Shown: positions 51,409 through 60,909 of the stretch, piece after piece | Position numbering within the stretch: position 1 is the first letter of the stretch | How the letters are laid out: every line of letters begins with the position of its first letter | Assembly: GCA_964542645.1 (NCBI GenBank) | Contig: CAZIUG010000007.1 | Coordinates: forward strand, 461,646-525,645 | Direction of reading: 5' to 3' | Source of the DNA: Moanibacter sp964542645 | GTDB lineage: Bacteria; Verrucomicrobiota; Verrucomicrobiia; Opitutales; UBA2987 | DNA length: 64,000 nt | Made by a program: the position numbers and the translations under genes | Notes under the pieces: model-generated | Seen by the model: only the letters and a program-made list of their open reading frames with translations | The model's database searches: none | What the model was told of the DNA's origin: nothing

Positions 51409-52869
51409 ATGAACCTCGATAACCTAATCGAGCTCGATCAGGTCAATGTAGTTCTGGATGGTAAATCAGTACTTCGAAATATTTCCTGGAGACTGCAAAA
51501 GGGCGAGAGTTGGTTTGTCTCTGGTCCGAATGGGAGTGGCAAATCCACCTTTTTGCGACTTCTCAAGGGGTTTATTTGGCCGGATCCAAATGGTGGAGGA
51601 CGACGCACCTACAATGTTGGCGGCGAAGTGACTGAGAGTTCTGTGGGATTGGATGAAAAAATATCACTGGTATCCCCCGAGTTACAGATGCGCTACCAGC
51701 GAAGTGATTGGAATCTTTCTGCCGAGGCAGTTATCCTGACCGGATTCGAGGATACTGATCTTCTTTATCAACGCCCGAGTAGAACTCAAATGCAGCGGGC
51801 CCATGCTCTCCTTTCTGATTACGGCCTGATGTCTCTAAGGAAGTCCCGAATTTCGGAGCTTTCACAGGGAGAGTTGAGGAGAATTCTCATTTTACGAGCG
51901 CTGGTAAAGTCTCCAATTGTTCTTCTTCTTGATGAAATGAGTGGGGGACTGGATTGCTACGTCCGTAACCAAATAGTCGAGTTGATCGCCGAGGTGATTC
52001 GAAACGGTTCTCAAGTAGTGATGACGACCCATAGGGAAGATGAAAGGGTTGCTGGAATTACCCGGATAGCAGAACTGAAGGAGGGGCTGCTTCTGAGAAA
52101 AGATGACTGTAAAGAAGATCTTCCCAAATCTAGATTTCTAAAGCAGCCTCCATTGTCGATAATATCTGGGATCAGGAAAGGCCTTGGAAGCCTGTCTCAA
52201 CCAATTTCTATAAGAATCGAAAAAGCCGACGTTTTTCGCACAGGGAGGAAGGTCCTTAAGAAAATCAATTGGGTGATTAGACCCCATGAAAATTGGTCAA
52301 TCTCCGGTCCCAATGGCTCCGGCAAGAGCACTTTACTTCGGCTTATTTACGGTGACTTTACTCCTGCCTTTGGCGGAGTGATCGAACGAATAGAGGGACA
52401 ATGCATCCTCAGTGCTCAAGAAGCGAAAAATCGGATAGGTCTGGTCTCTCCGGACCTTCAGGCTGCCCACAAATTTCCCTCTCGTGTCATTGAAGTTGTG
52501 GCTAGCGGGTTTTTTTCAAGCATAGGCCTGATTGAAAGTCCAACTGATGATCAATGGAACTGCGCTCGCGATCTTCTAGAAGTAATGGGCCTCACTAACT
52601 TCGCTGAGCAATCGATCGCTGCGCTCTCTTACGGAGAGGTGCGCCTCATTATGATTGCTCGAGCCCTAGTCAATTCCCCTTCAATGCTCCTGCTTGACGA
52701 ACCCCTCGAAGGTCTCGACGCTAATAACCGCGAGACCATGCGTGCCTGTCTTGACCTTTTCGTTTGCCAAGGAGTCCAGGTGGTCATGGTCTCTCATCAT
52801 CCAGACGACCTCTTAAGTTCGATCTCTAACTTCTTGGAACTCAAAGAAGGAAAAATCGTTGCCTGTTAG
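51409..52869 (+). CDS. ModF-like protein with two ABC ATPase domains, 486 aa
   Basis: Two complete ABC domains in tandem: Walker A GPNGSGKST near residue 43 and again near 302; signature ELSQGELRRI and ALSYGEVRLI; Walker B VLLLDEMSGG and MLLLDEPLEG. No membrane domain and no permease neighbour, the layout of ModF/PhrA proteins. The role of ModF is not established (molybdate-linked by location in E. coli); here it is alone. ATG start. Confidence 0.85.
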   Translation: MNLDNLIELDQVNVVLDGKSVLRNISWRLQKGESWFVSGPNGSGKSTFLRLLKGFIWPDPNGGGRRTYNVGGEVTESSVGLDEKISLVSPELQMRYQRSDWNLSAEAVILTGFEDTDLLYQRPSRTQMQRAHALLSDYGLMSLRKSRISELSQGELRRILILRALVKSPIVLLLDEMSGGLDCYVRNQIVELIAEVIRNGSQVVMTTHREDERVAGITRIAELKEGLLLRKDDCKEDLPKSRFLKQPPLSIISGIRKGLGSLSQPISIRIEKADVFRTGRKVLKKINWVIRPHENWSISGPNGSGKSTLLRLIYGDFTPAFGGVIERIEGQCILSAQEAKNRIGLVSPDLQAAHKFPSRVIEVVASGFFSSIGLIESPTDDQWNCARDLLEVMGLTNFAEQSIAALSYGEVRLIMIARALVNSPSMLLLDEPLEGLDANNRETMRACLDLFVCQGVQVVMVSHHPDDLLSSISNFLELKEGKIVAC

Positions 52870-52904
52870 TTCAAATTTCATTGAAAGCTGAATTGGCGGG
52901 CGAC

Positions 52905-53429
52905 CTAAAGATCTAATTTCCTCATTAGCATCTCTACTGCTTCTGCTTCTTCCTGGTCGAGGGTTTTCAATACTTCCAATTCCTCCCTAGCCTTCTCCCG
53001 ATACAGAGCAGCAAGTTCAGCGTAGGCCTCGGCAAGGTATTCTCGCGCTTCCACTAGATTGGGTTTGAGTCTTATCGCTTCAAGATAGGCGGGAATCGCT
53101 TTTCCATAGAGTTTCTGTTTCCGGTAGCAATATCCGAGATTGCTGTGAGCCTCCGCTAAATCCGGCCACAATCGCACTGACAATTTCAACTTTGCAATGG
53201 CCCGACTATACTGCTCCGATGTCATCAGTTTCGTGCCATCCTTGAAAAGCCGTTCGGCCCGAGTCTCTTTCTGGGTTCGAACTGGCTCTCGAGCTTGCTT
53301 CAGAGCCGTGGTTGGCTTTGCCGGCAGTGATGTCTCAGATCCATTCGATAATCCCGGAATCAAAAAAAAGCCGAAAACGAATAGAGTCCTCTTTATAATA
53401 AGCGATACGTACTTTCGATTAATCTCCAT
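52905..53429 (-). CDS. Exported TPR-repeat protein, 174 aa
   Basis: Signal peptide (about 10-30, RTLFVFGFFLIPGLSNG), a linker, and two to three TPR helix pairs (about 60-140: YSRAIAKLKLSVRLWPDLAEAHSNLGYC, KAIPAYLEAIRLKPNLVEAREYL, each shown only in part by family logic), then an acidic coil. Probably periplasmic scaffold. Ends 35 bp from the convergent ModF-like gene. Confidence 0.72.
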   Translation of the reverse strand: MEINRKYVSLIIKRTLFVFGFFLIPGLSNGSETSLPAKPTTALKQAREPVRTQKETRAERLFKDGTKLMTSEQYSRAIAKLKLSVRLWPDLAEAHSNLGYCYRKQKLYGKAIPAYLEAIRLKPNLVEAREYLAEAYAELAALYREKAREELEVLKTLDQEEAEAVEMLMRKLDL

Positions 53430-53534
53430 AACTCGCAGGATGAGAAACTAGCTCAATCGAGGATTGCAGTCAATCGGAGTAAAAAAATACAGTATTACTT
53501 GCATTTCCCGTCTATCTTCCAAGCCGATGGATGC

Positions 53535-54992
53535 CTAATAGAGCCAATACTTTCTGCTCATAGCCTGAAATGCCTTCGCTTGATTTTGCCATTGTTTAAT
53601 AAATAAATCCACATCTACCGTGATTCCATTACGGGTGATTGCCCTCCACCACTTAGTCGATCCAACATGTTTGTTGAAGAGAATTTGTTCCCTCTTGCCA
53701 GCAGAACTGAAGGGATTCCCACCGCTCCATCTAGTGGCGATTTGCATCATATGAAAACTAACCTCGGTTGGCCGGAGTGCACGCCAGTTGTCGACCTTCA
53801 GATAGGCGCCCTGCCCATGCCTTCCATTAGATTGACGAACAGGAACAATAACTACTTGAAGGCCTGGTATCCTCCTTGCCGACAGTGCGTTTCGAATTTC
53901 CTCCGGACTTTTGTTCGGATATCGTACAATTCGGAAAAGATGTTGCCACCCGTAGCCATGGGAAAAGTCTCCCAACTGGCAACCCAGTCCGGTCATCGCG
54001 TATCCTAGGACAGCTGAAAGATCCTTGATCGCAGGTGACGTTTGAATCCATTTTAGGCCGGTGTCAGGCCACATCATGTCGCGTCGCCATCCTCGCATCG
54101 GAATGACGGTTAGTTTACCCCGCTGCTGTGTCTTATGGTCTACTTCCATCCACCCAGGAATCTCTTTGGCCATATTGGCTAATTCCCCAATTGTGAGCCC
54201 GTGAACATATGGTACACGGAAGGCGCCAACATAACTCATCCAACGTTTTTCTAGATAAGGGCCATCCACTTTCAGTCCACCCAGGGGGTTAGGACGGTCC
54301 AAAACCACTACTTCCACGCCTTTTTCGAAGCAGGCTTCCATACTTAAACGCATGGCGCTTACGAAAGTGTAGGAGCGGACCCCTATGTCCTGCAGATCGA
54401 TGACAAAGACATCGATCCCGTCTAGCATTAGCGGAGTTGGTTTTCTGAATTTTCCGTAGAGAGAGCGAACCGGCAAACCAGTCTTGAGATCGAACTGATT
54501 CTCAACCGGAATGCTGGCCTTTTCATTACCATAGATACCATGCTCTGGTCCGAAGAGCGCCACTAGACTTACATTTTTACTGTTCCGAAGAATATCAATC
54601 GTACTCGCCCCTCTATGATTAACTCCGGCTGGATGCGTCAGAAGCCCAACCCGCTTTCCTTTGAGAATCTGAAAATCGCGTTGCTCTAAAACATCAATTC
54701 CAAGGTAAACTGTCGCTTCGCACTTGGTCCCATTCAGAAGTGTGCTCGATAGGAAAAACGCGAATAGAAAGCTAGATAGATTTAATTGGGTTAGAATACT
54801 CCAGTGTACTCTTAATCGCTCTATAAGCTTTACGACGAGATTTACCTTTTGGGGACTTGAGAGACCCTGAAGGAACCGATTCAGCTGAATCGACCGAAAT
54901 CTGGCCCAGCTTAAGCACAGTGAGATCGTTGATGCCGGAATTGAACAGGCAATTTCGACTAACCTGGCAGATGTTTCTCGAGTCTTGTCCAC
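53535..54992 (-). CDS. namZ: DUF1343 protein, NamZ-like exo-beta-N-acetylmuramidase, 485 aa
   Basis: DUF1343 family, whose characterised member NamZ removes MurNAc from peptidoglycan fragments. Motifs: LGIDVLEQRDFQILKGKRVG, LLTHPAGVNHRG, LFGPEHGIYGNEKA, VFVIDLQDIGVRSYTF, and VVLDRPNPLGG. The GTG at 54992 leaves an unusual N-terminal extension of about 70 residues before a hydrophobic segment (SSFLFAFFLSSTLL), which would normally be the signal peptide; no ATG, GTG or TTG nearer to it was found, so the start remains open. The DUF2062 gene precedes it by 16 bp on the same strand, so the two are probably one unit. Confidence 0.88.
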   Translation of the reverse strand: MDKTRETSARLVEIACSIPASTISLCLSWARFRSIQLNRFLQGLSSPQKVNLVVKLIERLRVHWSILTQLNLSSFLFAFFLSSTLLNGTKCEATVYLGIDVLEQRDFQILKGKRVGLLTHPAGVNHRGASTIDILRNSKNVSLVALFGPEHGIYGNEKASIPVENQFDLKTGLPVRSLYGKFRKPTPLMLDGIDVFVIDLQDIGVRSYTFVSAMRLSMEACFEKGVEVVVLDRPNPLGGLKVDGPYLEKRWMSYVGAFRVPYVHGLTIGELANMAKEIPGWMEVDHKTQQRGKLTVIPMRGWRRDMMWPDTGLKWIQTSPAIKDLSAVLGYAMTGLGCQLGDFSHGYGWQHLFRIVRYPNKSPEEIRNALSARRIPGLQVVIVPVRQSNGRHGQGAYLKVDNWRALRPTEVSFHMMQIATRWSGGNPFSSAGKREQILFNKHVGSTKWWRAITRNGITVDVDLFIKQWQNQAKAFQAMSRKYWLY

Positions 54993-55008
54993 TGCCCGCC
55001 GAGGTCTT

Positions 55009-55638
55009 CTACAAGTCAGAGGTTTTTTTCATCGGTCCAGACGCTGCCTTTCGAAATTCGCTAGGAGGGTGAAAACTCTTAGCGGCTCGATAGGCGGTGA
55101 TGCGGTAACCCACGCTACTCAGAACGCCCGCGAAGTAGCCTATGATTATTCCGCCCACAACCGTAGCCGTCACAGTGTAAACAGACTCCATCAGAAGGGT
55201 TTTCTCTTCATCTATTCCCCAAAAAGCAACCATGCTGTTACTGTCACCGAAAATGCCGAGAAGAAAATCTCCGATACCGTAGGCCGAAAGGTATATGACT
55301 GGCAGGGTAAGTGGGTTAGAAAGGAATTGCAGGCCTACCAGAATTGGTAAATTGCATCGGATAACTAATGCTGCGACCAGGGCCAGCGGAACCTGAGCGC
55401 CGTAGAGAGGCATGAAAGCCAGAATGCAACCTGCATAAAGGGAGGGTACGACATGAGTGGTGCGAAAAGACCAGAGAAAGGACCGGTTGCGTGCCGTCTT
55501 GGCAAACCATTTGATGAAAGGGTACCGGTGCAGATTTGCTCGCCGCGGAAGTGGGCGAAGGAGTCGTTTGACCCGGCGAATGCGAGAGAAATGCTTTTCT
55601 TTAAGATTTGTGAATTCAGGAGGCATAGCCTTGCTCAT
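55009..55638 (-). CDS. DUF2062 membrane protein, 209 aa
   Basis: Predicted inner-membrane protein with a basic N-terminus, three hydrophobic segments and the DUF2062 core (RTTHVVPSLYAGCILAFMPL followed by GAQVPLALVAALVIRCNLP and NPLTLPVIYLSAYGIG). Function unknown; often near cell-envelope genes, as here (namZ follows). ATG start with a second Met at residue 4. Confidence 0.85.
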   Translation of the reverse strand: MSKAMPPEFTNLKEKHFSRIRRVKRLLRPLPRRANLHRYPFIKWFAKTARNRSFLWSFRTTHVVPSLYAGCILAFMPLYGAQVPLALVAALVIRCNLPILVGLQFLSNPLTLPVIYLSAYGIGDFLLGIFGDSNSMVAFWGIDEEKTLLMESVYTVTATVVGGIIIGYFAGVLSSVGYRITAYRAAKSFHPPSEFRKAASGPMKKTSDL

Positions 55639-55754
55639 CTGAGCGTTCAGGGAACTTAAAATTTCACACCTAAGGGTATTAAATTTTGCGGGTATATCGA
55701 CATCAAAGTTTGAGAATTTATCAGTCGCCGGAGTCTTCTGACTTAAACATGGAT

Positions 55755-55777
55755 GGCTCTTCAGTTACGGAAGAGCC
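55755..55777. other. 8-bp hairpin between glycerate kinase and DUF2062 genes
   Basis: GGCTCTTC (55755-55762) pairs with GAAGAGCC (55770-55777) around a 7-nt loop, 114 bp after the stop of the minus-strand glycerate kinase gene. No clear U-run follows, so its role as terminator is uncertain. Confidence 0.35.
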
Positions 55778-55890
55778 AAGGTGGCTAATGCTACAGTGAA
55801 ATTCAGGTCAATTTTCTTAACCTTAGAGCTGCCAAAGGCGGGAATTTGTGTTGGCAACCCCAGATCAAATCAGCTGAACGGGACAGTTCG

Positions 55891-57069
55891 TCACCCAATT
55901 GTTCTTACTTTCTCCCGAACTGCTTCCTTTAGCAATTCCTTCCCTTCAGCAATTGACTGCCTGAGCAAATACCCAGCCGGGGCAATCTGAACCAGGTCAC
56001 TTGCTTTAAGTCCTTTCGGTAACTGCCCCAGCAGATCCTCGGCGAGTATTCCTGCAAACAGCCAGGCGCTTTTCCCCTGTTTCAGCACTTCCCGAACTAG
56101 TGTTCCTGGCCCCTTGCCTTGAAGTGAGCTATGATCGAATCTCCCCTCTCCCGTTATAACCAGGTCCGCCCATTCTATCTTCTCTCTCAATTTCAGCCAG
56201 CGAGACACCAACTCAATTCCCGGCACCAGGGTGGCACCGCATGCTGCACGGAGCCCAAAGGAAATTCCACCCGCTGCCCCGCTACCTATCTCTTCGCAGA
56301 GAGAGTCACTTACGTTGTGATAATGGCAGTGCATACGTGCCATACGCTTTCCACCCTCTTCAATCTTTATCCAATCCTGAGCCTTCAAACCCTTCTGTGG
56401 GCCAAAGATCGCCGCCGCCCCGTTTTTTCCGAAAAGCGGATTCTCAACGTCGCAAGCAATTCGGATTGGCGGTAGATCCGAAGGTACCCCTGCGCTGAAA
56501 GTTGCGACTTTGTCCCATTTCGATGGAGATAATTTCTCGATTGAATGCTTTTCAGAATCGATAAATTTTAGTCCAAGCGCTTCCAGTGCTCCTAGGCCTA
56601 GGTCGTTAGTTGCGCTGCCGCCGATTCCGAGGAGGATTGCCTTCGCCCCGCATTGATGCGCTTCATTGATTAGCTCCCCTGTGCCGAAGCTAGACGTTAC
56701 CTCCGGATCCCGTACCTCCATTGGGACTCGCTCTAACCCGCTTGCCTCTGCCATCTCAATGATGGCGATCGTCCCCGAAGTTGGGAATCGTAGCCAATCA
56801 CAAAACTCTTTCCCCAACTTTTCTAGATCCGCTAGCCCGAACTGTGCAGTGATCTCCTCAAAGCGCGGACCCCGAACAACCTTTTCTACGAGCTCGCCAT
56901 CCATTGATTCCGTAAGAATTGTGCAAAACCCCTCACCCCCGTCGGTTAGTGGTGCGCTCGCCACTTCCCAGTCCGGTTTTTCTGACTGAATCACATCAAC
57001 CGCTATCTGACAGGCTGTTGCCGCAGCCATCGAGTCCTTGAAAGAGTCAAATGCTAAGAGTAATCGCAA
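55891..57069 (-). CDS. glxK: Glycerate kinase (GarK/GlxK type), 392 aa
   Basis: Phosphorylates D-glycerate (to the 2-phosphate in the GarK type). N-terminus LLLAFDSFKDSMAAATA corresponds to the family start AxDSFKGSxsA; TDGGEGF, the ALLGIGGSATNDLGLG-like loop (here AILLGIGGSATND), and VITGEGRFDHSSLQGKGPG are diagnostic. A TTG at 57069 is the start that fits the family N-terminus. Stand-alone gene. Confidence 0.92.
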   Translation of the reverse strand: MRLLLAFDSFKDSMAAATACQIAVDVIQSEKPDWEVASAPLTDGGEGFCTILTESMDGELVEKVVRGPRFEEITAQFGLADLEKLGKEFCDWLRFPTSGTIAIIEMAEASGLERVPMEVRDPEVTSSFGTGELINEAHQCGAKAILLGIGGSATNDLGLGALEALGLKFIDSEKHSIEKLSPSKWDKVATFSAGVPSDLPPIRIACDVENPLFGKNGAAAIFGPQKGLKAQDWIKIEEGGKRMARMHCHYHNVSDSLCEEIGSGAAGGISFGLRAACGATLVPGIELVSRWLKLREKIEWADLVITGEGRFDHSSLQGKGPGTLVREVLKQGKSAWLFAGILAEDLLGQLPKGLKASDLVQIAPAGYLLRQSIAEGKELLKEAVREKVRTIG

Positions 57070-57444
57070 TGGTGAAGAATCGGGTTAACGTCTTAATCAC
57101 AGAACCGGTAGCGATCTCGGAGAGAATCAGATTGAGAAAGAAGGCCGGTCTTGGTGTCATACATAATGGTAGGTCTTAAATTGCGGGTGTGGGGATCTCG
57201 TTTCTATTTCTAATTATTTTCAAGGCCTGAGCTGTCTTAGTTGAAGGTTCTTGCTCGTGGTCGCTACCCGTTCAGCCCCCCAGTGAGTTGTCGTAGGGAA
57301 TGGGGTTGGCGTAACTATGAGGCATAAATAAGCGTATGTGACTGGAAACCGGATGTCGGGAGCTGAGGGAGATTTACCGTCAAGGAACTAAATGAGAATG
57401 GGATTGTAGTTCGAAAATCAATCCTGCGGGCTGGATACATTCGC
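57070..57444. other. Intergenic region between glycerate kinase and rng
   Basis: About 375 bp. It contains the promoter of glxK and the 3' end of rng. No gene, tRNA or clear terminator seen. Confidence 0.4.
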
Positions 57445-59190
57445 CTAAAGCAATTCTTGACCGGTCTCAGCGTCTAGGATTTTAAAATTTTCGGAGTGAT
57501 AGGCTGGATCGCCGCGAAAGGCCAAGCGAACGTTGTAAAGGTCTTCGATCTCAATAAGAAGATTTTCGTCTTCGGAGCGGAGGCGTTCCAGGGCGTTGGG
57601 ATGACAGAGGATACGGAGGACCATGGGCTTATCGGTATCTTCGATCTGGGAGCGGAGGCGGCGGAGGACACTGATGATACGGCGTTGAATTTCAACACTC
57701 ATGGTACGATCTGATTTAACAATACCGCGGGCATTGCAATAGGGACAACCAGAGTAAATTCCCGAAGAGACGCTTTCCTGGTGCCTCTGGCGAGTCATTT
57801 GCATGATACCGAGTTGAGAAATCTGGAGGATGTTGCTCTTGGCTTTATCCTTTTCCATTTCCTCGCGCATTTTTCTGTGAACCGCATTTCGGTCTCGACG
57901 TTGCTTCATGTCTATGAAGTCGATAATAATGAGACCACCGATGTTTCGAAGGCGGATCTGGCGCGTGATTTCCTGGGCCGCTTCGAGGTTGACTTGAAGG
58001 ATGTAATCCTTGCTGTCTCCGGGTTTTTGTTTGTGAGAGCCAGTATTGACGTCGATGGCGACGAGAGCTTCCGTTTCCTCAATGACAATCTCGCCGCCCG
58101 AGGGAAGAGGAACAGTACGCTGAAAGGTCTGCTCGATCTGTTTCTCGATATTGAACCTTTCAAAGACTGGAATGCTCTCTGTAAAGCGTACAATCTTTTT
58201 CTTTGAGCGAGGAGAGATGCGATCAACGAGAGCATGAATACGTTCAAGATCCTCATTACTGTCGATGAGCACGCGATCGACTTCTTCAGTAAGGAAGTCT
58301 CGGACTGTTCGCTCGATTATATCAGGTTCTTCGTAAAGGCATATTGGTTGGGAGGAAGTTTCCATTTGGGCCTGGATCTCTTCCCACTGGTGGAGGAGAA
58401 TGTGAAGGTCCCGGACAAAATATCGAAGTTTCTTTCGATCCCCAGCGGTGCGTATAATGACTCCCATTCCCTCGGGGATGGTGAGAGTGCGGAGGATCTG
58501 CTTGAGGCGTTGTCGTTCCTTTCCTGTCTCTATCTTGCGGGATATTCCGCATTGTCCGGAGAAGGGCATCAAAACGAGGTAACGTCCGGGAAGGGCGATA
58601 TTAGTGGTGGTGCGAGGCCCTTTGCTCCCGATCTGGGCCTTCGTCACCTGAATGACGATTTCTTTCCCTACGGGGTAATGCTTGGGTATGTCCTTTAGAC
58701 TGATTTTATCTTTACTCTTCCTCTGTTCCGCGCTCCGGGTGTCCCGGACGACTTCAATGGAGGAATCGTTGGCGGCGGGGAGAATGTCCCAATAGTGGAG
58801 AAAGGCGTTCTTAAGCATGCCAATATCGACGAACGCGGCCTTTAACCCCGGCTCGAGATTCTGGATGCGACCCTTGTAAATACTCCCGACAATACGATCC
58901 TCACCCAGCTGTTCGAGTTCGAATTTTTGGAGTATCCCGTCGATTAGGAGAGCGACGCGATGCTGAAGGGGCTCCGAATTGATGATAATCTCGCGGAAGG
59001 GAGAATCATCCCGTTTTAATGCTTTGACCAATCGCTGGACTATGGGGCGCTCCTTGGAGCGCTCCTCAGCCTCTTGGGCAAGCTTTCCGGGACTTACATC
59101 TATAACCGGATTTTCTTTGGGTGCGTGTTGAAGGTCTTCTTCAATTTCTGAAGAAATCTCTGTACCGCGAAGGGCATCTGATGAGTTCAT
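57445..59190 (-). CDS. rng: Ribonuclease E/G family protein, 581 aa
   Basis: Endoribonuclease of mRNA decay and rRNA maturation. An acidic N-terminal extension (1-55) precedes the catalytic core: S1-type RNA-binding region (IVGSIYKGRIQNLEPGLKAA), 5'-sensor part, and the DNase-I-like site with EALVAIDVNTGSH and LIIIDFIDMKQRRDR carrying the two catalytic aspartates. The zinc-link is CPYCNARG, and the small domain follows. There is no long degradosome scaffold, so it is nearer RNase G in architecture, though 90 residues longer. It lies 89 bp downstream of rodA on the same strand, the same pairing as in the mreBCD-rodA-rng clusters of other bacteria. Confidence 0.93.
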   Translation of the reverse strand: MNSSDALRGTEISSEIEEDLQHAPKENPVIDVSPGKLAQEAEERSKERPIVQRLVKALKRDDSPFREIIINSEPLQHRVALLIDGILQKFELEQLGEDRIVGSIYKGRIQNLEPGLKAAFVDIGMLKNAFLHYWDILPAANDSSIEVVRDTRSAEQRKSKDKISLKDIPKHYPVGKEIVIQVTKAQIGSKGPRTTTNIALPGRYLVLMPFSGQCGISRKIETGKERQRLKQILRTLTIPEGMGVIIRTAGDRKKLRYFVRDLHILLHQWEEIQAQMETSSQPICLYEEPDIIERTVRDFLTEEVDRVLIDSNEDLERIHALVDRISPRSKKKIVRFTESIPVFERFNIEKQIEQTFQRTVPLPSGGEIVIEETEALVAIDVNTGSHKQKPGDSKDYILQVNLEAAQEITRQIRLRNIGGLIIIDFIDMKQRRDRNAVHRKMREEMEKDKAKSNILQISQLGIMQMTRQRHQESVSSGIYSGCPYCNARGIVKSDRTMSVEIQRRIISVLRRLRSQIEDTDKPMVLRILCHPNALERLRSEDENLLIEIEDLYNVRLAFRGDPAYHSENFKILDAETGQELL

Positions 59191-59279
59191 AATGCATCAG
59201 TAATAAAGGGGTTAACGGGCCCGTTTCTTGGGTTGCGCTAGCATCTCAGGGTGCGAATGTGCTTTTGCGTAGAATTGCC

Positions 59280-60536
59280 TCACGAGAAGTCCCTCCTATA
59301 ACGGTAGACACTCTGGACAAGACCCTGAAGAATACAGCAGCTCAAAATAAAGGACCCTCCGTAACTTAGAAATGGAAGCGGTAGGCCGGTGATAGGCATT
59401 AGACCGATTGTCATGCCGATATTGACAAAGACATGTACCATAAAAATAATGCTAACGCCGACGGCGAGAAGCATTCCGAAGCGGTCTCTCGCGCTTCTGG
59501 CTATTCGAATGCCGTTCCCCAGCATCAACATGAACAAACCTATCACAACCACACTTCCGAGAAATCCCTTTTCCTCTGCCAGTACCGAGAAAATAAAATC
59601 ATTATGGGCAACCGATTGGGGAAGGTAGCCCAGTTTTGCTTGCGTGCCCTGGCTCCAACCTTTTCCGGTGAGACCACCAGAACCGACAGAGATGAGCGAC
59701 TGGCGAAGGTTCCAGCTCACCCCGATACCTCTGGGATCGACAGCATTAGGAGCCACGAAGCCAAGAATTCGATTGCGCTGGAAGTCTTTGAGAGGAACCC
59801 ACGAATGTTTTTCAAACCGTCCGCCAATTTGAAAGGCAGGGATATCATTCTCTTTCAGAAAGGCGTTGTATCGATAAATGTCCACCGTTAGGATCCCCAT
59901 TAACAGGAGGAAGATAACAAAGACGGCGGCAAAGAACCGTTTGGATAGTTTCGACACGTATAGAAGAGAAAACACCACGGGGGGAAATACGAGAGCCGAT
60001 CCTAAGTCCGGTTGCATAAAAATCAATAAAATTGGTATAAGGACGACGAGACCGACTTTTCCTAGGACAACTAGGGACTCGCGAAAAGTCCCTATTTCCG
60101 ATCGGGCGAGCAGGCTTGAGACTATAATGAGGACACCAATTTTAGCCGCTTCAGAGGGCTGTATATAGGCTACACCGAAGTCGAGCCAGCGCCAAGCGTT
60201 GAATCGTTTGATGCCGAGGAAGGGAAGATTAAAAGGGGGAGAGGAGAGTTCCAGCATAAGGAGGAGTCCGATGCACGCATAATATATGAGGTGCCCCTTT
60301 TCCAGGAAGAGATTGTAATCGATACGGGCAAGGGTGAGATAGATACCGGCACCAAGCAAAAGCCAGACGATTTGTCTCATCCACTGGGAGTATTCGCTAT
60401 AAGCTTGGGCCGAATAGATGAAAAACACGCCGGTAATTGCGAGTATTATAATGCAAACTGGTTGCACCCAATCGGTCCTTTGATGGGAGGTCTGGGCGAA
60501 GAGTTCTTGGTAATTTTTTCGTAGACGAAAAGGCAT
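59280..60536 (-). CDS. rodA: RodA/FtsW-type peptidoglycan glycosyltransferase, 418 aa
   Basis: SEDS polymerase for cell-wall elongation. About ten hydrophobic helices. Conserved regions: YIQPSEAAKIGVLI, LLIFMQPDLGSALVF, the long periplasmic loop with the RNRILGFVAPNAVDPRG stretch, QSVAHNDFIFSVLAEEKGF (the catalytic Asp environment) and TGLPLPFLSYGGSF. The RodA label is preferred over FtsW because of the coupling with rng and the QPDLGSA region. No pbp2 or mreBCD is inside the window; the gene starts a new unit on the minus strand. Confidence 0.9.
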   Translation of the reverse strand: MPFRLRKNYQELFAQTSHQRTDWVQPVCIIILAITGVFFIYSAQAYSEYSQWMRQIVWLLLGAGIYLTLARIDYNLFLEKGHLIYYACIGLLLMLELSSPPFNLPFLGIKRFNAWRWLDFGVAYIQPSEAAKIGVLIIVSSLLARSEIGTFRESLVVLGKVGLVVLIPILLIFMQPDLGSALVFPPVVFSLLYVSKLSKRFFAAVFVIFLLLMGILTVDIYRYNAFLKENDIPAFQIGGRFEKHSWVPLKDFQRNRILGFVAPNAVDPRGIGVSWNLRQSLISVGSGGLTGKGWSQGTQAKLGYLPQSVAHNDFIFSVLAEEKGFLGSVVVIGLFMLMLGNGIRIARSARDRFGMLLAVGVSIIFMVHVFVNIGMTIGLMPITGLPLPFLSYGGSFILSCCILQGLVQSVYRYRRDFS

Positions 60537-60909
60537 TTGAAGAGATTGTCGATAGATCTAAGAGTGCTTCTCGGAAACCTCAAGCTCTGCGTCGTTGGGC
60601 CTTGATCAAAGCCGCCCCATCGAATTCGATGGAAAAATGCCTTGGGAACTGAATAAGCAATGTTGGTATGGTATAATTGGGAAAAGGAAGCATCCACGAA
60701 TAAATTTGACGAGAGAGGATGTTTGACAAGTCCGATGGGAAAGTATCAGCAAAAATTAGATCTCTTCTCCGCAGTTACTGTCCAGTCAGGGAATGCCGTT
60801 TCGGGGTAGCCCAGATATGGAAAAAAAGGGGGGGGAGGGAAAGTTAAAGAACTGAAACAGAGAGTAGGATAAAGAAAGAGATATTGAAGTCTAATATGCC
60901 TTATTAGAA
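60537..60909. other. Intergenic region between divergent rodA and the HAD-UbiA gene
   Basis: About 370 bp. It contains A and G homopolymers (near 60824-60838). A plus-strand extended -10 element TGGTATAAT (60669-60677) has no good -35 and would give a 5' leader of about 225 nt. No gene seen. Confidence 0.4.

Noticed and set aside
60824..60838. A-run followed by G-run as a possible phase-variation tract
   Set aside because: It lies in non-coding DNA 70 bp before the GTG start, not within a reading frame or between promoter boxes that I can define.
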